Assembly (NCBI RefSeq): GCF_022201045.2
Contig: NC_068564.1
Coordinates: 33,757,001 to 33,821,000 of the forward strand
Direction: 5' to 3'
DNA from: Citrus sinensis
Taxonomy: Eukaryota; Streptophyta; Magnoliopsida; Sapindales; Rutaceae
DNA length: 64,000 nucleotides
Position numbers and translations under genes: made by a program. Below the pieces are notes generated by a model. The model worked only from the letters and a program-made list of their open reading frames with translations, was not told the DNA's origin and did no database searches. Below are positions 1 through 20,900 of the stretch, in pieces. How positions within the stretch are numbered: position 1 is the stretch's first letter; each line of letters opens with the position of its first letter.

Positions 1-438
1 CTCCAATAAAAATATTCAAACTCCATCATGTCTCCTACATGCATGGTTGAGTTCAATCAACAGGTTTGTTATCTGGATGCAAACATAGGCTGACTTGGCT
101 TTTTATTATGATCCAAACATAGAGATAAGAGTACATTGTCCCATAATCATATTTTAACTCATAACACAATTCAGAGTTACAGGCACGTCCAACACCAATT
201 ATCAGGACCTGGGTACTTTATCATGTGCTTTGGTGTCAAAGGTACCCTCAGAAGCATGTTCCATCTAAAAGTATTGTTAAGATAGCCATAGCAATTAAGA
301 AAATTAATGTAGAATAATTATGTTGTATCAAGTTAAAAGTTGGAAAAAGAACATGCTACACTATTGCATCAAAGTTAGAAAACTGTAGATAAAACCACAA
401 TTACTAGATAAAGATCAAATCCTACAATTTAATTCTAC

Positions 439-8531
<8,093 letters not shown>

Positions 8532-8541
8532 GGCCAGGCAT

Positions 8542-11038
8542 ACGTTAATATAAATATCCCCTCTCTCGGCCTCTGTCTTTAGTTCAGTCTTGTTGGAAAC
8601 TGGTCATTGCGTTTTCCAGAACACTGCCCAGAAATGTGAAGACAGTGATTACAATTTGTTTTGCCTTTGGTTCGGTGTTGTAAGAATCTAATCAAGTGAA
8701 GATTATGGACATTGGAAAGGAATTTGATGCAAAAAATGCTAAAGTTAACTTGGTGGTGAAGAATTTGCAGGGTGTGGGTCCCTCCGTTCAGAGATTTCCT
8801 TGTCTTAATGCCTAGTCTGACTCTGTCAGCCAAATTTTTGTATTTAATTTAGTCAAGCAGTCTCTCAACGTAAGTCAATTGTTTTTTTTTTATTTAAATA
8901 AATTTATTTAATTAACTATTGCCACTTAAATCTCTCTCCCTCTATATTATCACTAATGGTGCATTTGGTATTATTTTTTAATGATATTTTTCTTTTTGTA
9001 TTAAAATAAAAGAATAATTAGTTTTTACTGAATTTGGAAATGCCTTGTGGAGAAGAATTTAATGAAAGAGTTTGATTGGAGTCCACTAAAATATATTAGG
9101 ATCACACTACGTTACGTTAAACATAATGTACACATATTCACAACAACAGTAATAGATCACATCCTGTTGCTGTTGCTATGAGTGTGTATACGTTACGTTT
9201 AACGTAACATAGCACAGGCCAATATATTAATATATTCTTAAAAATAAAAATGTTAAATCAAATCAAGTGATATGTTTTATTCTATTTATAATTATAAAAC
9301 AGCAAAAAATGCAGGTTGAAATACCAACTATATTTTTAATATTTGCGGATACACTCGCTCGTGTATTGTAATGTAACACGTGAGGAATCGGGGTTCTATT
9401 GGAATATGTATGTGTTGGTGACCATCGACAAATGCTTTAGGACATGTAGATATCAAAGACATGCTCTATGGAACATGCAAATAGATACATTCATCTGAGT
9501 CCACCTTCACAGCTCTTGACTTGTTCTGCTTGTGCTTTCCAATTTCCATGTCTTTCTTCTTCTTCTTCTAATGTGTTGGCTTGGTGTTTTAGATTATAGA
9601 TAAAGTATGAATGGGGCCAGCCCACTCCCTTCTCAGGCCCTTCTTTTCTTGCTTTGTCCCACTTTCATTTTCAATTTTGCTAATCTGTACTGGTATCTGT
9701 TGATGACTAATTTCTAAGTCTAAATAATCTAATCTCTGTAAATTCATAAACTAATTTATCTAATAATTTTACATAAATTAAATTTTTATAATTTTGATAC
9801 TGAAAGTATCATTACAAATATTAAAAATTGAAATAAGTTGTGGAAATTAATGTTTATTCTACTATGTTAGTAATTAGCATGGTTTACATTTTTAAGGTTG
9901 TCATGCTTCATTAATTGGCTCCATGAAGCATTAATCGCAGCACATACAAGTATACTCTCGTATTAAAAGTACACTTTTAATCATTTAAGGTTCTCCGAAT
10001 ACTAAAGACAATGATACTTTAGATAGGAAAAAGATCTCAACTATTTTAACTACTTTTGTCTAATAACTTACAATTTAGTAAAAAATAATAATAATAACAA
10101 TTAATCTTGAGGTTTAGGATTTAAATTTGACTCATGTTAAAAGGGATGTAGCACATGTAATTTATTTATTTATTTATTTAGCATACCTAATCTTAACGTT
10201 TAGGTATATATAGATATAGATAAAGCTACTTGAAAACTCGGGTCCGACGTATCATTTGACATACCTACTAATTATCCACACATTCAGTAAAAATATCATA
10301 ATGAAATCTCATATTTTGAAACATGTCTAAAAGAGAACATCTCGAAACATTTATTAGGAGAACTCACAATGTGTAAAAATAATTAATGGCAAAGTCTCAG
10401 GAGATGTATGTGCGTACTGGATAAATCATACAGCATTGATGATCCATCTGAACTGAGGGGTAGACCACAAACAATTTCAGAAACCAGACCAGCACATCTC
10501 TTGTAGCTATGGCTCCATTTGTTCTACCTTTTTGGCGGCTCTGCTATGAGCCTATGAAACTTAAACTGCCGGAGTGTTTAGTGGAACTTGAAAGTTGCGG
10601 CATCATAAAAACCAAACGCAGCCTAAATGCAGGTTGACATATTCAGTTTGTTTGGTTCTTTGTGTACTCAGGCAAAATGAGGCGCGCCGTTTTGTCTCTT
10701 GAAGACCTGAATTGATACTCAATTGCGCTAACCATCAAGAACTTCGAACATGAAATCAACCAACCAAGATCCAACGGCCTTAGACAAGTTATTTTGCTTT
10801 CAGCGATTCCTTGTTATAATAATTAAATTTCTTATTTAGCAAGATGCTTAAAGAATACAGAAAACATATTGATTACTATATTTATATTACAGTAAACCAC
10901 GTCTAATAATTATAACAAAACCAAGCTACCAACCCAAGTAAATATAACAGGCCACTCTTATATATGTCAACTACTTGTTATATATCTATTCACGCCTTTA
11001 AACAAAAGCTTTTCACCGTACTTGATTCAGCAGTAGTG
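8542..11038. other. Intergenic region between DCL4 and MOL1
   Basis: AT-rich spacer. It should contain the DCL4 promoter (right of 8541) and the MOL1 3' flank (left of 11039). One MITE lies at 9099-9220. A (TTTA)n run sits near 10160-10180. No open frame with recognisable protein similarity was seen on either strand. Confidence 0.6.
9099..9220. mobile_element. 122-bp hairpin MITE, 9-bp target-site duplication (copy 1)
   Basis: Terminal inverted repeats of about 35 bp. The left end begins GGATCACACTACGTTACGTT and the right end is its imperfect reverse complement, ending AGCACAGGCC. Perfect 9-bp direct repeats AATATATTA flank it at 9090-9098 and 9221-9229. A 9-bp duplication with long inverted repeats and no coding capacity fits a Mutator-type MITE. 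A sister copy of the same length lies at 43218-43339. Confidence 0.85.
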
Positions 11039-14000
11039 CTATTTTCCATGTGGCTTCAACCCAGATAACAGCTTCAAAGCTTCTTCCATGGATGGTCGAT
11101 CCGATGGCGTACTCCTGGTGCAGAGAAGAGCAACATCAAGAACCAACTTGATCTCATCCTGCAATGAACTGGAAGAACCAACTTCATTCTCATTATACAT
11201 TTCTCCCAAAAGTCCATCTATTGGCTTGTTTTGTAAGCTACTTCCCGCATTTGTCAGCCTACCATTAGTCAAGATTTCGAGAATGATCTCTCCAAATCCA
11301 TAAACATCCATGTACATTTCCTCTTTCATGGCATTGTAGAATTCACCTGTTCAAAGTTTTCATATATTAAACTATAAGCACTGCTTCTTGATAAAGATGC
11401 TAGAATGAAAGTCTTTTCAACTACAGCTATCTTTCACCGACTCTATAAGAAAAATCAACTCATTTTGATTTTGAGTTGCAAAGCATTACAATAATACTAC
11501 TACTGGTTGCAGGGAACTTAATTTCACTATTAAGAATCTTTATGAAGTATATTACAGTTTTTCTCAGATATTCTGTAGACTTGAGGTATCAATAACTTTT
11601 GCTTAAAAGTTTGACTTGTTTGTTTCACATTGGAAAATATACTAGGCATGAACCTAAAAAGCTTGTTATGTACACAACAGAAAAGAAAGTAAACAGTAAA
11701 CATACCTGATTCTGTCCAGGCAATTTTGGCTGGAAATGAACCATCGGCCAATTGTGTCAGATATTTGAATCCAAATTCTGCCAAATGAGGTTCCATATTT
11801 TCATCGAAAACTATGTTACTTGCCTTCAAATCTCCATGTGGAATTGCAGGATAGCAGTCATGGTGAAGGAAACATAGACCCCTAGCAACTCCAAGTACAA
11901 TTTTGTATTTGGCCGCCCAGTCCCTCTTCGTTCTGATCTTTTCAGACAAATTTCCATTAGGCAAGTAATCGTATAACAGATAAGCCTGATGCCTGTTGTA
12001 GCAAAAACCAAGCAATCTGATCAAATTCTTGTGCCTTACAGTGCCTATTCGTGTTATAAATTCTGACACTATTTTAATTCTCGTTGCTCCCCATTCAATC
12101 TTTTTCACTGAAACTGTAATACCCGTGGGCAGAACTGCTTTGCAACCTGCAGCTGATTGTGGACGCGCTGCTTCCTCGCATTCTGTAGAATTGAAGCTCC
12201 TCAAGACATCGTTTGCTGTGAACTGAGGGAGTCCGAGAAATGAGATCATTTTCCAATGGCCTTTGCCTCCTCTTCTGAAGAAAAATATCCCCAGAAGTGC
12301 TGCTGCAATGAACGTGACTATTCCTGCACAAAGCAGCAGAACAAATTTAAGCTTCCCTGTGCCTTTACCCAAGATAGCCACTGAGGCATGACATGGCTGC
12401 AGAGGAGCTCCACAGAGTTTCGGATTCCCAGCATATGCACTGCTACCCATCAATCTTAATACCTTTCCTGAGGGAATGGAACCTGATATATCGTTGAAAG
12501 ATACATTTAGGACTGTCAAGCTTGAAGAACTGCCGAACTTTGCTGGTATTTGACCACTCAAACTATTATGTGACAGGTCTAGGACACCTAAAACAGGAAG
12601 CCTTGCCAGCACTTCAGGTATAGAACCAATCAACTTGTTGTTTGCTAAATCTATCCTCTCAAGTTCCACGCAATTGGAAACACTTTCCGGGATAGTTCCT
12701 GATAAATTATTCATATGCGACTCAATGACAGAAATGGATTTGCAGGATTTGAATGGAGGGAGGTTGCCTGTGATATTACAAGCTGAAGCTGAAAAGTTTT
12801 GGAGACTGGGCAAAGACCAAGTTTGTGCTGGGATCATGCCTCCTAGCTTTGGATTATTAGACACGTTAAAGTATTCAAGCTTGGAAGCTTGATTTATATC
12901 TGTGGGAATCCCACCTGTGAATCCGTTCCTAGACAAGTCTATGTAATTAATATCAGGAAGTTGGCTGAATTTCAAAGGGATTTCACCTGAGAATGAATTA
13001 TCTTCAAGTCGAAGTCGAACAAGGGATGAACAATTGGAGAGTGATGGAGAAAGACTACCTGTAAAATTATTTGAAAACAGGATCAACTTGAACAGCACAC
13101 CTCCTGAACAAATATCTGGTGGAATGCTGCCATTGAAATTGTTTGTAGAAACATCAACCCATCTAAGCTTTGAGTTTCTACCCAAGTTTTCTGGAAGTGA
13201 ACCAGAGAAGTAATTGTTCCATATGAACAGAATTTCTAGTGAAGGCAGTTGAACTAAGCTTTCAGGCACTGTGCCACTCATTTCATTGTACATAAGACTC
13301 AGAAGTCTAAGATTCTTCAAGTCCGCAAAACTCTCAGGAATAGGCCCAGAAAGTCTGTTATCAGAAAGATCCAAGCTTTTGAGAGTTGTAACTCTGCTGA
13401 ACTCCCATGGAACCTGTCCTGCTAGCTGGTTTCTGAAGAGAAAAAGTGACTCAAGCTTGGTGAGATTAGAGAGCTCTTTTGGTATTGAACCCGAGAGATT
13501 TGCACCAGCAATATCAAGATACTGAACTTCACTCATGTTCCCCAATTGCCATGGAATATTTCCTTGGTAAAAGTTGTAGCCAATTTCCATGTGAGTCACA
13601 GTTTTGAGCATTCCAAGCTCCGCTGGTATTTGATCATTGAGCAAGTTTCCTGCTAAGTGAAGAAACTCCAGGCTCTTGAAAGAACCAAACTGAGATGGGA
13701 TTGGTCCACTGAAGTAACTTCCAGCTAGATTGAGAACTTTGAGATGTTCAAGCTGAGAAATTTCAGCTGGCACTGAACCTGAAAAGCTGTTACTGAAAGC
13801 ATCAAGAACAAGAAGGTTTCTAAGACTCTGAATCCCTCCGGGAAAATGGCCAGAAAAATTGTTTCTGCTGATATCCAAGCTAATTAAACTGGTGAGATTG
13901 AAGATTTCAACAGGGAACTGCCCAGAGAAAGAGTTGTGACTGAGATTGAGATCAACAAGTTCATTGAAAAATATACTGAGTGGCTTCCCAGGTAACGCAC

Positions 14001-14265
14001 CGGAAAGGCCCTTCATTGACAGGTTTATGCCAACTACAATGGTGTTGTTCTTGTTGCATTTGACACCACTCCAAGAACATGCATATATTTTCCCCGCCGG
14101 GTTCACTCCAGGAGGCACAAACCAATCATGTAAGCTGTTGAAATCATCAACCAGCTCAGATTTTAAGCTAAGAAGTGCTTCTGAATATGGGTCATTAGCA
14201 GAAACTGCTGGCACAAACACAAGCCAGATGAAAAGATTCAAGTACAGGCAATGAAAAATCTCCAT
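11039..14265 (-). CDS. MOL1: LRR receptor-like pseudokinase, MOL1 type (PXY/TDR clade)
   Basis: Two exons, 11706-14265 and 11039-11346, giving 955 residues. Order: signal peptide (about 1-23), N-terminal cap with the CSWSGVKC cysteine pair, about 20 LRRs (roughly 80-610), a paired-cysteine region, one membrane segment (about 640-665), then a cytoplasmic kinase-like domain. The kinase looks catalytically degenerate: HRD is HGD (codons near 11830), DFG is EFG (near 11775), and no glycine-rich loop is visible, though a lysine remains in SVKKIEW. The ectodomain keeps the RxR pair (VRLRLED near 13010) that in PXY-type receptors contacts the CLE peptide terminus. In Arabidopsis MOL1 represses cambium activity, and the same HGD/EFG changes are, as I recall, present there. 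An in-frame ATG at 14295 would add ten residues. I chose 14265 because it gives a better signal peptide. Confidence 0.9.
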
Positions 14266-14295
14266 TGGAACTAGCAGCAGGAGATGGACAAACAA

Positions 14296-17200
14296 ATTGC
14301 TGAAATATGTTTTTGCATTTGTTTACGAGTAAATACTCGCATTCGTGTTGTTTTGTTGGGTCAGTGGAGTGGTGCATGGGAAATAGAGAAAGGGTGTGAT
14401 TAAAAGAAGGAATGATGTTTAGCGATTAGATGATATATGAGAATATTATTTTGGTTGCTTTTGGGGGCAAGGGGGGACCCTTAGGCTCATTTTATATTTG
14501 ACTGCTGTTGGCCACTAGGGTATGTTACCTCTAACTTTTATTCTCTTGTGGCATCTTTTTTTTTTTTTTTTCCTCCTTTTCCTTCTTCTTTTTCGCTAGA
14601 CAGAACCCTGTAGTAGGTAATCTCTAATTTGAAAATGGATTTAAACGCAAAGTAGGGTCAGTACTTGAGATAATCCACAGCCATATCTATGTGATTCTAA
14701 TAGATTTGTAACGGGATTTCATGCATGATTTTATTTAAAGCAAATTGCAGAATGATTAACGAAGCTAATGATTATTTTTATGCGCAACGAGAGCTAAGGT
14801 TGATTCTTTGCTTATTAGGTAATTAATTGCCATGACAGCTGCTTTCAACTATTTCTTTTCGCATATACGATCCCCAATAATAATGATTGTATTATGTGTA
14901 ACTATTTTAGACAGCAAGTAAAGAATGAGAAAAGCAATCTCTCTTTTTTTTTCCCCCTTTTTTTTGAATGGTAAAAGCAATCCCATTAATACAAGTGAAA
15001 ATGATTAGTGGTGATATGGGTTCATATAATTTTTAAGATATCATCACCTTTGTTTTTTTTGTTTTTTTGGTTTTCAGAATCATTTTTTGGTTTTCAGAAT
15101 CATACATACTTTCTCACTTGATTTTAATTGAACACTGTTGTTCATAGTATTAGGGGTACCATTTTTTGTTAAATTATTGTATGGCAATGTATGCAGACAA
15201 CAGTACATCTTTTTCAAGATGTTTAAAACGACAGAAGCAAGTGCAGAGAAGCTAGTGAGTAAAGACAATAGTACTGATAAAAGCTCTACTTTTTCTTCAT
15301 GATTCATGATCATCAGTTAATGAATAGTATATATATAAGGAAAATGTAACCCTCCTTGACATCTGTGTCCTTTTCTTGCTTTGGTTTGTGATCCAAATCA
15401 TGCATTCCCACAATCCTTTAAACCATTTTTTTGTTCAAGAAAATCTTTACAAAAAAATGAAAGGAAAACGCTCGCTTACTTGGACAAAAAAGGGTTTGTC
15501 ATTGATATTATGAAATATGAAAGAGTTCAGGCAGTTATTAGAATATTATACATTTTCAAACCAAAAAAATTCATAAATAACCTATTGCTTTCAAAAGAAA
15601 AAAGAAGATTCAATCATTTTTTTTTAGAATTATATTTTATTCAGATACTCTCATAACTCCAAAGAAATTTTGGGGTCTGCATTATTTATTAAATTTTCGT
15701 GATTTTCATTATGTGTGTTGGCCACATTTATTATCGAAAACAGTGAAAGCGTCATTAAAGGTTTTGGCATCACAAGAAAGAAAGTGGTGCGTCGCAGCAC
15801 TTTCACAGCGAGCCCGTGATGAAATTATTCGGCTGGGAGGTTCCCATTTTCCAACTTGTGTGTTATATAATTAGGTTTCCATTGCTGGCAGCTGAAAGAG
15901 AGGCCTTCTTTTGTTCTTACATTACTACTGAATTATGTTCATTAGTCTACACAAAAACTTCAATTTTGCTTCAATATTAAAGAGGAGGTTAGTTTAAAAG
16001 AGAAAAAGAAAACGACAATCTAATACACCAATCAAACCAATTAGATGAACCTTTTGATAAACAAATCCATCCAGTCCATATTATCAAAACTCGTTAATTT
16101 TTATTATTTTAAACCTCAGACATCAAACGAACAACTGAAATCATATACTCTAAACTACTCTTGATGGATTAAAACTTCTCATGAAACGAATAAGCCTCAA
16201 GCAAAAATAGCCAAAACAGGAAAAAGAGATGAACCATATGCACATTCTCATTATCACAACTTTGGTTCCTGAGAAATTCCTCCCAAGAAGAGAGATAGGT
16301 TTGAAAAAGACATTGCACCGACTCTGTGGCCGTGTGTGCTGGGAAAGAACACGCCTTTTTAGGAAAAAAGAAAGATTTATCACTATAATTGGATTCCCAT
16401 TAGAGTCAAAAAATCACAAAGCTTATGCATATATATATGATTTGACATCTTAATCTAATCATATGTGATCAACAGAAAAAGGAAAAGAAAAAAAAAATAA
16501 AAAAGACGATTACATATATTTGTTTAATGGAAAGCTTACAGTAATTGAGAGTCTCTCCTTTCTCCAGTGTAGGCCAACCCTGTGACTGTGACTGTGACTG
16601 TGAGTCTGTGACTGTGAGAAGGAAAGACAATTAATTTAACTGCGATCAATTGATTTTGAAATCTAAAGGGGATCAACAAAGGGTAATTTGAGGAGGAGAC
16701 GAAAGAAGAAGGGAACATCTAGTCAAACATTGGTGGTGGGCGGTGAAACTAATGAGCCAAAAGCCACAAGAAAAAAAAACATTCTGCAAACAAGAGCATC
16801 AATCATTCACAAAGGCATAAAGTATGCATAAAGGCTCAACCAAGTGGGTTGGCGTTAGCATGCGATAGCCGATTTGAGGGACACCTTATCCTTTCAACAG
16901 CAAGAAATAAAATTCTTCTCACATTTCCGTTTCTTTCATTTGTTTGATTTTAAGACGGGGCATTGACTAAGCTACATCACTATTAACAAAAATTGTTTAT
17001 GCTGGAGCTTAAACTTCCGAATAACACATAATTATGAAATTAGCTATAAGAAGGAAAAGCGCGCAGCAATGAAGGCAGGCGAGAACGACTTGAACACTAT
17101 GAACCAACACTCAATCAGGAGGAACAAAATCATTGTATTATAGAAAACAAGAAGCCTGGCACTTGTCACTTCAAGAATTGCTTCATAGATTCCATGAACG

Positions 17201-17983
17201 ATTCTAACAGATGAATTCAGTTCAAGGAAGTTTGCTGAATGAAATATACCGAGAAGTCATCGATACCATAACTCACCTTAATTCTACTCATTCAAAGTGG
17301 ACGAACTTATATTTATAGCAAATCATTTTGTAACAGCACCACGAGATGTGTTCTCACAAACTGTTTTAAAATATACACTAGCAGACGCTTTCACCAAAAT
17401 TAATAATAACAGTACTAATAATATAATGTATATACAGCCAGCCGCATTCTCCGAAAATCACACTGTAAATTTCAATTTCCAGTCTTCAATTTACATAGTA
17501 GTTTATAGAAAGAAACATTACAGAGTCTGCACATCAGCAAACAAGCCCCTATGCCTTCTACTCTGTTAAATAGAAGATTTGAGCGATAATGATTCGTTTG
17601 CCGATTTACTACATCTTCATCGACTTTTTATCTCAGAACCTACCTGCCAAGGCTAGGAACACACACACAACTGGAGACCAAATACAAGGAGATTCCATAA
17701 GATTTCTAGGAAAAGACAATTTACATTGTGGATCGAATCTTAATCAACATTCTTCAATGATCCATCCAAGATGTGACAAAGCAACATCCTTCACATTACT
17801 TTTTGCAAAAAAGTAATGTGTAACTCTGATCAATGTACAGTAAAGCTGTTTATTCACAGAACTAAAATTTGCAACTCAGATCCGTATATGGGAAGCAAAT
17901 GTACACTAGGCCAATCATCAGCAAAATAGGAGTACAGTTAAGGTTATAACAATGCTGTGTTGAACAAGTATTTGAAAGAATCC
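14296..17983. other. Intergenic region between MOL1 and EDR2
   Basis: Holds the MOL1 promoter (right of 14265) and, toward 17983, the EDR2 3' UTR. A 20-bp direct repeat (CATTTTTTGGTTTTCAGAAT) occurs twice near 15070-15110, and a TGTGAC hexamer repeat lies near 16579-16617. Short open frames on both strands (for example 15381-15656 and 17297-17816, plus) have no recognisable domain and composition like the surrounding DNA, so I do not call them genes. Confidence 0.5.
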
Positions 17984-20900
17984 TCAAACCTCCAATGGTA
18001 CGGCAGCATCAAGCCTCACACGATTCAGTTGAACAGTCCCAAGTATATACTCAGGTAGTTCTTCCTCCTCCTTTGCCTGCAAATAAGCAGTTATTAACAT
18101 CAAATTTTGCAAGTATGAAGAGCGTCATGGTTTACAACTAAAAGAATCCAACTCAGGTGAATCAAATCATACAAAAATCAGAATCTGCAGTCATGATTAA
18201 AAAAAATTAAATGAAAGAGATTAGCTCCCACAAAGAGCTTTATGTAATAAGTGAAGTAACCTGTAAGGTTGTTTGAATCTGTTTCTTATTTTTCATTTCT
18301 CTCCTTAGGCTCATTGCAGATCTTCAAAATTAACTATAAAAGAATCTAGAGACGCTCTCGCTATACATCACTGCTAGCTTTGTGAGTCTAAAAGATCTTA
18401 ATTATCTACTGTTAACAAAATTTTTATGGAGTAAAAGAAATACAAGAAAACTACCAGAATACAGCAATTGCTTCAAACAACAGAGATTGAAAAGCAACAA
18501 GTGGTACAAAAGTACACATACTAAATGCAACACTGCTCCATAGGAAACACTAGCCTAATTTACTAAATATTTTTTAATATTATTAGCAATCTAAGCCTCC
18601 GTCAAAGACATAGCAGCGAATGATTTTATCTTATCACAAAGAATACAAAAAGTGAATAAATATAAACCTCCATGGAAATTGAAAGTCGAAGTTCCACTAA
18701 AAGTTAATTAGCATTCACATTCTGTAAGTCCACCTTGAATTTGAGCACAAGACCATACAGAATAACTCTCCAACAATTACTAAAACAAAGCACATACCTC
18801 TATTAAAATTGCTAGATCGACAACTAGGCTTGTTACATATCCAAGGACAAGGCCAATGACACTCCTGGCCACAGATGATGATCCAATATCCACATCAATC
18901 TGAAAAAGAGAAGTTTCAAGATAGTTCACAAAATACCAGTTGCAATCAGCATAACTAATAAGAATTCACCACCAGTTTGAATTATCAGATATCTTGATCT
19001 AAAACTATGCTGAAAATTCACTCATCAGAGCATAGAAAAAAAAGAAAAAGAGATTATAAATGGAAGGAAGATTAGAAGCAAGGCAGTGAACATGCATTTC
19101 AAGTTCCATGAAAACACAATAGCATTAATGATCTCTTTCCATTTGCCATTTCTAAAAGGTCAAGCCCCAACATCTTACATACTAAAAAATTGGAATAGTG
19201 ACACTAGCATACGTAAATAACAGTAGGAAAACCAGATATTGCCACGAATAATTACCTCCAGGAAATTATCTTGTCTAAGGTATCTGCAGGTTACAGCCTT
19301 TCCCAATAGGCATGCTTTTGTTCCAACTGCACGCTTAACCATCCAATATCCCTGAAACCATCAGAAAATAATGCTCTACTCAATACCATTAAGGCAAAGC
19401 AGACAAAAGCCACCAATTTTACAGGATGTTTATACTTCAGCACTTCATACCTCAGCAATGCTTGGGATCAGTTTAAATCTTGCATCACGAAACATGTCAG
19501 TCCCATCCACAAACTTACCCAACAAGGAATTTTTATTCACAGGCCTTTCAGACGCATAGTAGAGGACCAAACTATAGTTAGGTTTTCCTGGAACCTGAAA
19601 CAGAAAAAAATAATAATAATAAATAAATATAGTTTTTAAAAGGCTGCAATATCACAAAAACCCAAAAATAATTATAATGATCATATGCTAGAATCCCAAA
19701 ATGTATCCCAAATGATGTGGCATTCATCAAGTGGTTGGTGAAATAATGTAATCAATTGACCTGGAACTTCTAAAAAATTGTCAACCATTTGAGGAGTGAC
19801 ACATCACATGCAACCACATCATTTGGGATAAAATTTTAGAATGTCTATCATCACTCCTAATAAAAATATAGTTGCAGAACCAGTAATTAAAATATTTAGA
19901 GTTTACATTTTCCCTTGCAATGGTTCAACTACTTAAATTTTATTCAATCCTTTCCCCTTAATATTCCATTATTCCTCTATTCAGGCTTTTGAACCACAAT
20001 GTCTTTGAAATAATATCAGCAAATCCTTTGAGAAATCATATTTCAGCAGATCAATTGCTGAAGTTTTTCATGTTAACTTTAAGTACAGGGGAACTTAAAA
20101 GATAAAAATCAACTTTTTTCTTTTTTTGAGAAGTGTATGCCACATCTCCAAGCAAATCCATGATAATGTATGTAACTGTAGATATAAGCCATGGGAAACA
20201 AGATTAAAAGAAATTCATATGCATACCTGAAGATTAATGACCAGGATGAATGGAAGCTTTTTCCCGGCTTCAGACTGGAATGGAGAAAAATGCAGTTATA
20301 TTAGTATAAGGCACTAAGGTCTCTTTCTTTCATACCACCAGGAAGCCTAGTACTTTCTTTTTTGGTGACTAAACTAGGAAAAGTATAGAACAATTATTAA
20401 ATTCCAAAATATTGTGAGCAGCAAAGCTCAAACATTGTCAGATCATGCTTTTGAAGTCTAAAGAAATGCATTTTGTCTCAAATTGCAAATCATTTTGTCA
20501 GCCACTACTTGATTTTTTAGAAGCGTCATTGATATAATTTCTCTATGCCAAAGACACAGGTGGTTTAGAAACCAAGAGAACCAGAAAACTCAACATCATA
20601 GCAGCATCAAGATGAGAACATGCAATCCAGTTATCACAGGCAAAGCAACTATCAACTATTACAATTGGCAATCAAGTGAAGTTGCAAAGAATCATTTTTC
20701 CTGCCCTTAAAACAAGTTCTAAAATGAGCATGGAAAGAAAGAAGTCACTTATCTAACTCATGTTTCTGGCCAATGACACTTCCAATCCACTCAAATATAA
20801 GAAAATAGGGATAAAAAACGGACACAGCAAAAATAGATTTGAGTGAATGTTATGATTTTTTTTTAATTCAAGTCAAACTAGCTAAAGTCAACACAGATTT

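Noticed and set aside
1..438. Next DCL4 exon inside the window
   Set aside because: After the donor at 438 the minus-strand reading of this stretch has stops in all frames and no match to the expected continuation of RNase IIIa, so it is treated as intron.
12029..14254. Several plus-strand frames antisense to MOL1
   Set aside because: They mirror the regular LRR codons on the other strand and have no independent support.
16229..16453. 74-residue plus-strand gene
   Set aside because: No domain, composition like the surrounding spacer, and overlapping open frames on the other strand.
16579..16617. CRISPR-like or regulatory repeat (TGTGAC units)
   Set aside because: It is a simple hexamer microsatellite without spacers.
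17297..17816. Two short plus-strand genes
   Set aside because: They lie antisense in the likely EDR2 3' UTR and have no family signature.
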